From Arachis hypogaea (lineage: Eukaryota; Streptophyta; Magnoliopsida; Fabales; Fabaceae): 64,000 nt of DNA. The DNA lies in NCBI RefSeq assembly GCF_003086295.3, contig NC_092038.1:132979132-133043131 (forward strand). The letters are read 5' to 3'. The translations under genes were made by a program, and so were the position numbers. The notes below the pieces were generated by a model. That model saw only the letters and a list, made by a program, of their open reading frames with translations. It had not been told where the DNA came from and did not search any database. Within the stretch, counting starts at the first letter, position 1. Each line of letters begins with the position of its first letter. Below are positions 11,802 through 23,066 of the stretch, in pieces.

Positions 11802-14031
11802 TCAAGCTTTAGTGCAAACTTCTCCATCACAAACCCAACCATGTTTAGACTTGTCTTCATCGTTGGCCTCATCATGTTTGCTTTCTTTCTTCTCCAATGC
11901 ACACTTTGGATGCAGATCAAAGTCGCATTCGGCACAATAGAAGGACCAAACACGGCGCGTCAGCACAAGCTCATGCTCATGTGATTCATGCTTCAACTTC
12001 TGAGGCCACCCTTTTGCAATCTCTTCCTCTGCTGCCTCTAACTCCTTAATCCTCTCCTCGGTGAAAGGATAAGCATCTGCACCGTGAAGGTCAACGAGAT
12101 CCCTGGCCTCTTTTGTGACGGTCCTGCCGCTTGATCCAATGGCCACAAGCTTTGGGATGCCGGATACCTTAAACTTGCGGCTCAAGAAAGCCTTTCTTGA
12201 GTCTCCAAAGGGAAGCGCCAACCATGGCATTCCTCCAAAGAATGCCTCAAACGAGTCTTGGTCCCGGTCACTTGAGATGAAAATTACCTCTAATGCATTA
12301 TTGTCCTTTTCCTTAATCTTCTGGTATGCATCAATGAGTTTTGGAAGGAATGCGCGGCATGGAGGACACCAATGGGCTGAGAAGTATAAGAGGATGGTCT
12401 TTCCTACTAGCTCTGAAACCGGAACCTGAAATGTGAATTAAAAGGTAAAAACTCAGGTGTAGTTAACTTCATGTGAAACTAATAACTGAGAATCGTTAAA
12501 TGATTTGACATATTTGATTAAATTATCATCTAATAACTCTTAGCTATTAACTTCTTATAAAACTCTAGGAAACCAACTATATCGTAAACCAACTCTAGAA
12601 AATAGAGATGGTAAGGAATTGTTCTATTTTTTTTATGTAACTAGCATATTTTTCAACTAGTTAGCTATAATTGGCTATATCCGAAGTTGGTTCCCTTGCG
12701 GAATCCTAAAATTTATACTTTGTTAATATCAACCACAAGTGAAGGAAATTAATAGAAAAAAGTTTAGATTTGAAAAAAGTTTTCAAGAAATAGTGTGTAT
12801 ACCTTCACCCCATCTTTTGCTATGACAAAATCTTGATCTCCAGACACCAAAATTGACTCGAGTGTTTGAGAGGCCTCCTTGGCCTTGTCGATCTCACTGA
12901 GCTCAGCAAACTTGTCAGGAGTGAAAGGGTATGCAGCAATACCATGCTCCTCAACAACCTCAGCAACATTGGAATGAAGAGTTTTGCCATCTTCTCCAAT
13001 AATAACCAAAGTTGGGAGACCTGAGAGCTCAAAGTACCTTGCCAACTTATTAATGCTCTTGTCATTGAAAGGCAAGGATAGCCAAGCCACACTTTCAAGT
13101 CCTTTCTTGTATGCTTCTTCATCACTATCTAAGGGTATTCCCACAACCTCAAACTTCTCACCCTTTTCCCTCAGCTTCTTGTATACCTCCAATAGCTTTG
13201 GAGTAAAATCTGCCGATGCATTGTATACAACAGAGTAGAAATACAGACCAACTATCTTGCCCTCAAGTTCAGATACAAGTACCTGCAGGGTATACACCAA
13301 AATTAAGCTCAAACTGTTCAAGTTATGGTCATCATCAAGCCAAAAGTATGAATTTATTTGCTTACTTTTTTCCCATCAGAAGATATGACAAAATCACGAG
13401 AGCGAGAGACCAAAATTGATGTTAAGGTCTGGTTCCTCCGGGCTTCCTGTTCTTGATCCTTGAGCTCATGGATCCTTTGTGATGTAAAAGGGTATGCTTC
13501 AGCCCCATGTTCATTGATAAGCATAACCCCACTGTTAGTGACAAGCTTACCAGCTTCATCAAGCAGAACAAGACTGGGAATCCCCCTCACTTCAAACAGC
13601 TTCTTGAGGCTACTAATGGTCTCGGAATCCGAGAAGGGAATAGCAAGCCATGGCATCTTGGAAAAGTAACCCTTGAAGGAATCTTCATCTCTATCAGAAG
13701 ATACAAAAACGATCTCAAATTCACCTTTGGAAACTGTCTCATCGTACACCTCCACCAAAGTTGGGGTGAACCTTCTACATGGACCACACCATGATGCTGA
13801 AAAATACAAACCAATCTTCTTTCCCTTCAAGCTCTCAATTTTAACCTGTAAAATAAAATTAACAGAAACTGGTCTACTACATTATTATCCAGAGTTGGCT
13901 TCAAAATCAATCATAAATGAGGAATTCAGTGATGAATAGTTTACCTGATCAGCGTTGTTGCGAATAAGAAAGTCCCTGTGAGGAGAAGAGAGGAGTGATA
14001 GAACATTGTGTGCAACTGCAACATCTTCCAT
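11802..14031 (-). CDS. NRX1-like: nucleoredoxin (three thioredoxin-like domains + shortened C1 finger), copy B
   Basis: There are four exons: 13945..14031, 13366..13845, 12803..13282 and 11802..12425. All junctions are phase 0, and the product is 556 aa. Domain 1 has WCGPC and domain 3 has WCPPC. Domain 2 has no CxxC at the site (VVYNASADF). The MPWL motif is in domains 1 and 3 (VAWL in domain 2). The C1 region reads [10 protein letters not shown] directly into VWSFYCAEC and HPKCAL. The first CxxC of the zinc finger, present in copy A, is missing by a clean in-frame gap of roughly a dozen residues. A charged tail ends in CDGEVC. Function is as for copy A: a cytosolic/nuclear disulfide reductase. 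Both catalytic domains look active, but zinc binding by C1 is doubtful. Intron 3 holds a MITE. Confidence 0.9.
12450..12566. mobile_element. MITE in intron 3 of nucleoredoxin copy B
   Basis: The left arm, ACTCAGGTGTAGTTAACTTC, is partly mirrored on the right by TATTAACTTCTTATAAAACTC. The inner arms GTTAAATGATTTGAC and ATCTAATAACTCTTAGC form a second nested inverted pair. Related decayed copies lie at 14143-14250 and 44490-44625. I remember this as a common legume/peanut MITE pattern, but this was not tested. It adds no coding sequence. Confidence 0.5.
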
Positions 14032-14096
14032 GGTAAACCAAACACGGAATATTCACAGATTCAAATTGATTTGGGTACCGTCATCAAGCGGTACGT

Positions 14097-14104
14097 GATA
14101 TATA
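14097..14104 (-). promoter_or_regulatory. TATA-like box of nucleoredoxin copy B
   Basis: ATATATAT lies about 66 bp upstream of the ATG at 14031. A CACGTA core is directly downstream of it on the gene strand, which may be a bZIP/bHLH site. Both are position-based guesses. Confidence 0.35.
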
Positions 14105-14142
14105 TTGACGAGAAAGTATAAGAAAATGTGGAAATTCTAGTA

Positions 14143-14250
14143 GATTTTAGGTGAAGTTGATAACTGATAAAATAGAGTCAGTTAAATTATCTAACAATTT
14201 TTAAATATTAATTTTATGTAAAGTCGACTCTACCTAAATTTTCACCATAA
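14143..14250. mobile_element. MITE, same family as in the copy B intron
   Basis: TAGGTGAAGTTGATAACTGA at the left mirrors AAAGTCGACTCTACCTA at the right, and the middle carries CAGTTAAATTATCTAAC. It sits about 110 bp upstream of nucleoredoxin copy B and so may lie in its promoter. Confidence 0.45.
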
Positions 14251-15640
14251 GAAAATAACTTTTTTTTTACAATGTAAATAATAAATTAAAAAAAATTAAT
14301 TTTGATTTTAAATTTAAAATATTTATTGCTCACAACTCACATCTTCACAATTTCCATTGCCTATTTAAGGATTGTAGATAGACTTGGGCAACGTCAAGTG
14401 GAAAACCGTGTATTCGTCACTCTTGCTTACGTCATAAACCGTCTACTCTTGGCTCTTGCTTACGTCATCTTATCTGAAGCTATTTATATATTAATTATAT
14501 TAGAATATAAAAATATACTAAAAATATATTAAAAATAATATAAATATTTATAAACATAAATACTAACAATTAATTTTAAAAATTAATTTTAACATATAAA
14601 TAATATTTTTTATTTTAATTATCATTCTCACCGCATAATTAAATACAAAAAAGAAAAATTCAATTAGTCAAAATTTATGGCATTATTGTTTTCTGTGCTT
14701 GTGCAGTTGTGAGTTGTCACTTGTGTTTTCATTGTTTCAAGATTCATTGATGATAACTAACTATGAAAGAGAGAATTCTAGAATTTAGAGTCCTCGTTGA
14801 CTTAGAGTCAATTTTAGAAAATAATTTTTATATTTTTTTATCAGCACTTAACTATTAAAAAAATAAACGATTTTTTATTATTAAATATAATTTCACATCA
14901 TTAAAAATATTATTAATAATTAATTGATAACTACAAAATATTAAAATTGCTGTCCTCTAACATTATTCATTTTAAAATATATAATACCTTAACCTATGCC
15001 TCATTGGACCGTCCTTCTGATTGATTTTGAGCATTCATCAGAGAACAAAAACAAAAACAAAAACGAAAGCAAAACAAAACAAAGAATACCCACTTCATTT
15101 GTTAATCCATTTATAAAAAATATTTTAATATGTATAATTAAATGATTTTAACATAGTATATATTTATATCTTAATTATTATTTTTAATGAACTCACAAAA
15201 GCATTTTTATATTAATAATTATGTAATTAAAAATTTTATATAATAAATTAATAACATACATCTCGAAATTTATTTACAAAGAATAAAAAATTGTTCGATA
15301 TATAACACGCCAAGATTTTAAAGATGTGGAAGTCACCCAAAAAAAAGACGTGGTTAACTTAGGAGGGAAGGATATGGCACGAATTTTCCTAGTTCTTTCC
15401 TTTCCTTGTAAAATAATATTATCCTAATAAAATAAAATTTTCACGCGTGATAATGCTCATATCTAATAATAAAAAATAAATAGAACATTGATTTGGTACC
15501 TATAACTCAATACAACTATATTTATAAATCAAAATTTAAATACAATAATAAATACGACTTATTTTTAATTAGAGAAAATTTTGTTAATAATAATCTACTT
15601 AAAAACAAACTAAAGTGATTATCAAAAGATCAAATAAATA
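14251..15640. other. intergenic, AT-rich, nothing supported
   Basis: I see no gene, clear repeat or RNA gene. Sequence from about 15300 may already belong to a decayed LTR of the gypsy fragment that follows. Confidence 0.5.
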
Positions 15641-15877
15641 TCTCAATTTTTCTACTGAAAATTACAATTCTATAAATACCAAGTCCTAACAATGTAAAAG
15701 AGATGCAACTCATTCTGAATAACATTATATTCATCTTCTACTCTTATTAATTTAAGCGTCTGAGTGTATTTGCAAGTGTCCACAGCCACCATTTCTCTTA
15801 AAGCCAACGTATACCTCTCGTCCTCTTCCACTTCAGACGAACGAGAGTCCAATCGCTGAACAGGACGAGCTATCTTC
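15641..15877 (+). repeat. probable LTR remnant of the gypsy fragment
   Basis: A TATAAATA at about 15671 and the phrase CGTCTGAGTGTATTTGCAAG resemble the promoter part of the complete LTR at 55091-55618 (TATAAATA at 55385, then CATCGGAGTGTCTTTGCAGG). This suggests the end of a 5' LTR joined directly to RT sequence by an internal deletion of gag. Confidence 0.35.
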
Positions 15878-16478
15878 TTCCTAATATTGATACTCTAGTA
15901 GATTCATCTTCAGGATATCAGTACTTATCTTTTATGGATACATACTCGGAATATAATCAAATTTCGATGTTCAAGTCGAATCAGAAGAAAACGTTGTTCA
16001 CACTCCAATAGCAAATTACTGTTATATGGTCATGCCCCTTGATTTAAAAAATGCAGGAGTCACATATCAAAGATTGATGAACAAAATGTTTGCACCTCAC
16101 CTCGGAAATTTAATAGAAGCATATGTAGATGACATGTTGGTAAAAACTAAGGAAAAAGCAAATATCCTATCCAATCTCTCTCAAGTATTTGATACCATAA
16201 GGAAGCACGGGTTAAGATTAAATTCCACAAAGTGCACCTTTGTGGTGGAAGCAAGAAAAGTTTTGGGGTTCATGCTCACACAAAGGAGAATTGAAGCTAA
16301 TCTCGATAAGTGCAGAGCTCTCTTTGATATGAGGAGTCCGACCTGTCTGAAAGAAGTCAAACAGTTGAATGGCCAGCTGGCGACACTATCCAGATTTTTT
16401 GCAGGGTCAGCTTTAAGGTCATTGCCCCTTTTCTCGCTACTCAAAAAAAGGATGCCAATTTGAATGGACTCCAGAATG
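15878..16478 (+). pseudogene. decayed Ty3/gypsy (Tat-type) reverse transcriptase fragment
   Basis: Translation gives IDTLVDSSSGYQYLSFMD, the polymerase motif YVDDMLVK and the downstream phrase QLNGQLATLSRF. All align with the better element at 57497-59827. Stops occur early (near 15998), and the longest open piece is 16026-16463. Gag, protease and most of the 5' part of pol are absent. The fragment is cut by a solo LTR at 16479 and resumes at 18968. Confidence 0.8.
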
Positions 16479-18967
16479 TGTAACACCCAGTCACACGGAG
16501 CCTTAAGCTTAAGTCGTAAAGCAGAAGTAGTGAGGTATTACGACCTCTAAAAGTAAAATACGTACATAATAGTTGAAATAATTCATATCTAGGAGTCTTG
16601 AAAAATAAGTTAAACAAAAGTGAAAAATCGTGTCACACTCGCACGAATAAGCGTAAAACAAAATAGACAAGATCAAAAGAAGGCTAAAAACATAATATAC
16701 ATATCAGAGTTCCAAAACACAGATATCAAGCTCCTATATATATATACAACCCAAAAACTCAAACTATAGAATAAACACCTGTTTTTCCAAGTCAATCTCT
16801 AGAAGGGACAAAATACAAAATATACATGCAGAGATTATATAAACATATATACATGGCCTAAAACAAAATATGACAGTCCAAAAGATAGTTATTCGCTTGA
16901 AAGGAAGGTGTCCAGACGCTTAACGAGGTGCCTCTCGACCTGCATCTGAAAAACAATAAAATATATATGGAATGAGAATCGAAGGTTCTCAGCATGATAA
17001 AGGTGCCCGCATAGTTAATATAAAAGGTCCCGCGAAAGTTAGAGGCACTCCTATAACTCTGACACTCAGATTTCATCTTAAAGATTCAACTAAACCAGAA
17101 ATTATATAAGTTATCTAAGATATTCAAGTCCTAAATCTAATTTTAACTTCACACTTTATTTTCTGTCTCTTCCAATCCCCCGAACACCAGTGGAACACCC
17201 CCCTTCACACCTCCACCAAGAGGGGTCTCTCAAAAACATACACATATAATTCAAACAAGGAAAACATAGATAGAGGAGCAATTACAGCAAGTAGAACAAA
17301 TAGCAGATAAGCAGAGTTAAACAGTTTAGCAAACCAAAACCATGCACACTCAAGCAAAACATATAGATGTATATGATGCATGCCTGTCCTATGGCTAATG
17401 AGCTCATCTGTCGGTTATACAACCAATCTGACATGTCTTGGTAGCTAACCATTAGACAATCCCTCTATATGTGCTTCCCCAAGGTCAATAATATCCATTA
17501 GAAAAATCCCAAGCTTATCCATTGGGAGAGACAAAATCTCAAGCTCAAATTCATATAATATGCATGCCCATCGGGGAACCACTTACGTACAGAGGGTCAA
17601 CAATTTGTCTCAGTTTTTGTGAGTCTCATATGCTCTTAAATAGTTAAATTCATTATCATCATCATTTCATATCTCATTTAATCTCAAATTCATCATTATT
17701 ACTATCATCATTCCTCATAATCACATCTCTATTTTCGTTCATCTATAATTTAAATTCAAAACATAATTCTTTCTTTTCTAAATAAATCAAACTTAAAACA
17801 TATAATCCTTAAAACCAATTCTTTCTAAATAATCACTTCAAATGAAGATTCTAATTTTTTATAAAAAATTTTGCAGCATCTCCTCTAAAACTCAAATTTT
17901 TGCCACCCTTCAAAGGTCCCAACCACCAAACCAAATATCTCTCAGTCATTTAAATCATTTTTAATATCGAATTATTTCAAAATCAAATTAATTTTTAATA
18001 TTAAATCTTCCTTAAAAATCAACCAACTCCAATAACAAACCGTTCACAAAATCAAATCACACATCATATACCATTGTCACAATCTATCAATAATTCATTC
18101 AGTTCATTCCTATCTTAAGGTCTTCTAGCCTAAATTTTCACGTGACATTAAACATTAACTACGAGAAACCAAAATCATACCTTGGCCGATTCCTCCTTAA
18201 GCTCGGAATACCACAAAAATCTCTCTTTTCACAAGCTCCAAGCTTCCAAATGTCAATTTCTCAAACTTAATCACCCGGATTTCGTTTCAAACTGCCAATT
18301 GAACTCTAAATCAACAAGAATACAATCTAATTCAAACAATATCACTATAATCATAATAGAATTCACTAATTCAACAATTTCAATGATTCACAAGGGTTTA
18401 ATAGTTTCTTACCATATCTATGGACCTATCGGACAAAACTCAGTGATTATCCGTTGCTAGAATTCACCTAAACCATCAAAATCATTCAATTTCTCAATAC
18501 CCAAACCCTAAAATCATGAAATTAAGGAGAGAGAGAACTGGGAGAGAAATACTAATTTCTTACCACTTTGTTCAAATATAATTGAAGAGAATTTTAAGAC
18601 GAATATGTGGCCGCTGACGGCTCATCAATTAGAGCTCCGGGTTAAAAGTTACGTGGAATTGAAATTTTTAACAAGGGTTTAGTTTTCTTTTTGGTGTTGA
18701 ATCCCTCTCTCTGCGTGCTTTCATGAGGCAATGGGGGAAGAAAGGATTTGGAATGGTTTATATAAGTGGGCCTTGGGCCCGATTTGGGATCGGTTTGACC
18801 GGTTCGATCTGTTGATCTGGTTGTTGGGGCAAAATCTTTAAAATGAGTGTCAAAATTCGTATTTTTAATATTTCTACTCCTCCAAATTATAAAAATTGAT
18901 TTTTCTAATTTATTTCAATAATAATTAATTTATTGACTAATTATTTATTAATTTTGTGGGGTTTACA
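16479..18967 (+). mobile_element. solo LTR of a gypsy-type retrotransposon
   Basis: The element begins TGTAACACCC and ends GGGTTTACA, which gives TG...CA ends. It is flanked by the 5 bp duplication GAATG at 16474-16478 and 18968-18972. It splits the reverse transcriptase/RNase H fragment in which it lies. At 2,489 bp it has no gag or pol motif, no primer site and no internal LTR pair, so a solo LTR left by recombination is the simplest reading. The TGTAACACCC start is typical of chromovirus (Tekay-like) LTRs. A 92-codon frame at 18182-18460 shows no domain. Confidence 0.8.
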
Positions 18968-19990
18968 GAATGCAAATAAGCTTTTCAATAGTTCAAAACC
19001 TTTTTAAGCCAACCACCCATCCTTACTCGGCCAAAAATAGGGGAGAAACGGGTACTATACTTAGTCGTCAATGACAAGTCTTCGATACAGAAAGATGAAG
19101 ACGGACAACACCCCATCTATTTCACCAGCAAGGTCTTACAGGGACTAGAATTGAGGTACTAAAAAATAAAAAAAATTGCATATGGCTTAATCCTGGCGTT
19201 TAGAAGGCTTCGACCTTACTTCCAAGCACACACTGTAAAGGTCCAAATTAATCAATCTATGAAGCAGATCATCCAGAAAACAGACATAGCAGGTCGAATG
19301 GTACAATGGGTCATAGAATTGTCCGAGTTCAACGTAAAATATGAAACTTGGACAGCCATTAAAATCTAATGTCTCATCGATTTTTCAGCAGAATACACTG
19401 GTGACAAGGCTGAAACCTCCACGACTTGGAGCCTATGTGTGGATGGATCTTTCAATAAAGTCGGGAGCGGTGTTGGCATCATCTTGGTCAGCGCAGAAGG
19501 GACTCAAACAGAGTTCTCCCTAAAATTTGAATTCTCTGCGTCTAACAACCAGGTCGAGTATGAAGCCATGATTGCAGGCTTAAAACTTGCCAAAGAAGTC
19601 AAAACAACCAAGGTTGTAGTCTTTAGTGACTCTCAGATAATAACCTCTCAAATTAAAGGAGAATATCAAATGAAGGACCCCAACATGAAAAGATACTTAG
19701 AGAAAACACTTGAACAATCCAACAATTTCTTTATACGGAGGTTTGACATATAGTTTGAGAGCTTAACAGCAGAGCCAACATCCTTTTCAAACTGGCAAGC
19801 ACTAAGAGAAGAGGAAATAACAGGAGTTTGATTCAAGAAACTCTCAAAGAGCCATCAGTCAGCAAAACAGACCACAAGTCAGATGTATTACCCATCTGCA
19901 GCATGAACCTCAGTTGGATGACACCCCTTATCGAATATTTAAAATTCGACATCATCCCCAAAGAACAGAAAGAAACCAAAAAAATATTGT
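18968..19990 (+). pseudogene. decayed gypsy RNase H fragment (continuation)
   Basis: This resumes the interrupted pol. Phrases include AHTVKVQINQSMKQIIQKTD, SEFNVKYE and the RNase H start LCVDGSFNKVGSGVGI, then SASNNQVEYEAMIAGLKLA. All match 58880-59400 of the better element. Stops break the frame (for example near 19160 and 19368). The open parts are 19341-19523 and 19439-19753. Homology fades after about 19980, and the integrase is missing. Confidence 0.8.
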
Positions 19991-20391
19991 ATATAAAATA
20001 TTAACTAAATACTGATATTTGATTATGTATATGACTACCCACAATTCTACCTACAATTTTTCACTTACTGTCCAATTAGAAACTAGAACTAAATGTAATA
20101 AGAAGATTTACTCTTTTGATCGTGCATTGGAGTTGACTTTGAAAGTTTAAATTATGTTTGGGGATCAATATAATGCAAATATAAGTTGTAAACTTGTGGT
20201 ATAATTGAGACAAAGAATTCATCTTGCTTTAATTCAATGTCAAAAATTCAAACCTTACTTTAGACATGAAAAAACTAAAAATTTTGGATCAGTTATCTCA
20301 TCTCTCGAAATGCCTTAATCATATATATAGCTAGTAGATTCATTATTGTAATTTTAAAACTTTTTTTTTCTAGTATATAAAAATAATAAGT

Positions 20392-20522
20392 TATGCTACG
20401 TGTACATCAAAATCAGCTACCAAAGTCAGCCACTAGTATAAAATACATGCTGGAATACAATACACTATGAAAATATATTGGTGGCTGATTTTAGTATCTG
20501 ATTTTAGTGTACAAATAGTATT
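20392..20522. mobile_element. MITE with about 40 bp terminal inverted repeats
   Basis: The left arm, GTGTACATCAAAATCAGC followed by AAAGTCAGCCAC, is mirrored by GTGGCTGATTTTAGTATC followed by GATTTTAGTGTACA. The spacer is about 50 bp and AT-rich. The target duplication is not certain. Confidence 0.6.
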
Positions 20523-22548
20523 TCTCAAAAATAATTATATATACAATAATCTATTTAATATATAAAGGTCAAGCAGTTCAGTAAACGAATGTCCACAATA
20601 TTCCCTCCAAAACTAAACTCTCTCCAGACCGACATGTCACAGGCAACAAACAGTGTTCCCTCCATTCTCATAATTAAACCGCTCTCTTCCGTTTTACTTT
20701 TAGTGACTGAAAATTAAAAAGCAACAAAAGAAAAGAAACTGTTTCAAGTCATCAGGATCGGCTGGGCAGTCCCGTTCATCAAAATAGAGCTGGAAGTTGC
20801 AAATGTCTTCGTCTATGGCAGCAAGGGAAAGTCGTGTGTCGAAGGAGAAAAAACTGAGTGAACCCAGATGAAGAAGAAGGTTTAGCAGTAGAGACTATGA
20901 GCACAAGGTGAAGAGAGCAGCAGAGGGTATCCCAGCAACCAATAGGGTTGAGATTGTTCCTAAAGATTTAAAGTTTATCTTAAAAGTCAGACTAAATGGA
21001 AAGGGAGATTTCGGAATCCAGAGAAGTAGGGGCGACCTAGAGATGGAGGAAGCACGATGGGGAAGAACAAGGATATTCAAGAATGTTCCACCGCATCAAT
21101 AAATAGATGATTGGAGAAGTGGCTATTGGAAAACTAGAACGGCGTTGGAATCTGCTGCACGTCACGCGCTTGAAAGCATGAAAAGATTCTTGCATACTTC
21201 TTCTTCTTCCTCCAAATGCATACTGTTTCTACTGTTAGCTATTTATTCCAAAGTGGGGTTAACACTATTGGGCTTCAGGTTTCAATATTTGAGTTCTTTT
21301 CTTTTGTTGACTTTTTCAAGTATTCATTTTTTTTGTTTTGTTTTTGTTTTCCAGTTTAGGGTTTCAGACATATTCAAACGAATTGCCAGTTAAAGTGTTG
21401 TTGGAAATGGTTCTATAATTCATGGGTAAGCATAGGATTCTTGCAAAATTCAAGCGCCTCGTTCATTACATCAAATTCCTTTAAGTTCTTTCTTTCTTTC
21501 TTATAATTTTGATTTGCTTACTAGGAAAGTGTAATAAATAAATAAATAAATCCAACTAAAATTTTCATATGCAATGTATTAATTTTTCTTATCTTGTGTT
21601 AACAAATGAATATTATATTTGAGGGGAATTGCTATTGTAGTTACAATTGGATATTATAGAGGTCCCTTTTTATGTTAGAATGTATTTCATCTCAGGCTAT
21701 TCAAGAATCGACAATTAGGATTCATAATACGGAGCCATATCTCACATTCTTCTTTATGCCTTATTTCATTACTTTCCGACGATTCAATCGCGGGTTCGGT
21801 AATCTTCAGCAGCTTTATGTGATCTTCTCTGTGAAGCATACTCTGCTACCTCCGCAACGCAGAATCACTCATCTCTCCTCAAAGATATCATCCTGTACAG
21901 TATTCAAGTAAATTTTTTCCCAATTGCTACTTTTTCACACTTTTTTTTTACTTTTTTTTTTCTTTATGTTGATCTGAAGAAACCATTTTAGTGCCTCGAA
22001 CATGGGCTTCCACGCAGGTTAGTAATGTATTTCAAATAATAGTCTCTTAATTGTTTTACTTTTTTTTTGCAATTTACCAAATCATTTGTAAATGTGGTTT
22101 CTATTATTCATAATCTACTTGAAGAATCTTTATGTCAACACTTTTTATTGGATGAAAATTTCTTTTGTCAACACATTGATATTATTTTTGTAATTTGTTA
22201 CTCATCACTAACAAATCAGTATATTGCTATTTCTTTAATCATATTAATATGTGGATGAATTCTCTCGCAGGAAACAACAAATTTTGTCAGAAGCTGTGTT
22301 TTTTGTTCAATGGGGTCATCCTTTTCAGTAAGTTGTGTTTTTTTATTTGTTTTATATTGCTAACTTTCAATTATTTAAAATTTAAATTTTAAATTCGAAA
22401 TTGAAATTGAAAAGAAGAGATTCATTTTTACCTCTTATAAAATTATGAAAGATGAATTTTTTTCCTCTTGTTTTTTCAATTCTTCTCCTCACTCTTGCTC
22501 TTTCCCAATTCCCATTTTTTCATTTTTCATTTCATCCCTTTCCATCTT
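20523..22548. other. gene-like but unrecognised stretch
   Basis: The base composition is less AT-rich at 20600-21200, with short open frames on the plus strand (20908-21102 and 21145-21393). No domain is recognised and no convincing exon chain can be built. A polypyrimidine-rich stretch and splice-like sites near 21900-22330 look like transcribed introns. It may be the lost 5' part of the HMGB pseudogene at 28585, separated by the SINE and copia insertions. I could not confirm this. Confidence 0.3.
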
Positions 22549-22564
22549 ATAATGTTTCTTCTTT

Positions 22565-22751
22565 TTTTTTTTAGTTTCCCACGGTATCTCCTAACCCGGC
22601 AGGCCAAGGACTAATCCGCCGCGGTACTGAGCTCCATTTAAGGGTTTGCCGCTGGCCAATGGGTTGCTGCATGCACAAGGCGGGATTCGAACTCCCGACA
22701 CTTGCTTAAGCGGACTAGTGAGCTAACCACTAGACCAACCCAACTTGGTTC
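22565..22751 (-). mobile_element. tRNA-derived SINE, reverse orientation
   Basis: On the minus strand it reads CCAAGTTGGGTTGGTCTAG, then GTTAGCTCACTAG (A box region), then GGGAGTTCGAATCCCGCC (B box). It continues through GCGGATTAGTCCTTGGCC to a tail. The 15 bp duplication ATAATGTTTCTTCTT flanks it at 22549-22563 and 22752-22766. Compared with the copy at 32401 it carries extra middle sequence (about 40 bp), as does the copy at 1443. A copia element later landed at the end of its right duplication. Confidence 0.8.
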
Positions 22752-22766
22752 ATAATGTTTCTTCTT

Positions 22767-23035
22767 TATTAAACCATTCTTCTACCTTAACCCATGACAA
22801 CAATAAAGAAGTCTCACGACCCACAAATTCAGCCCAACAGAATTCATAAATTCAGTTTTAATTTTAACCTTTTATCATCTTATCTTATCTTTATGTTACC
22901 ATCTTATCTTATCCTTACTTTTCTCTTTCGTAGACAATACTCTATAATATTTAGTTTTACTCTTATAATTCAATCAATCAACAATCAATAAAAGTTCTTC
23001 ATCTTTTCTTTTCCTATTCTTTCATAGTTTTATTA
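22767..23035 (+). repeat. copia 5' LTR
   Basis: It pairs with the LTR at 27640-27889. The differences are several substitutions and one roughly 20 bp length change near 22890-22920. The divergence means the insertion is not recent. Confidence 0.85.
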
Positions 23036-23066
23036 TGGTATCAGAGCTTGAGATCTGCTGATATCC

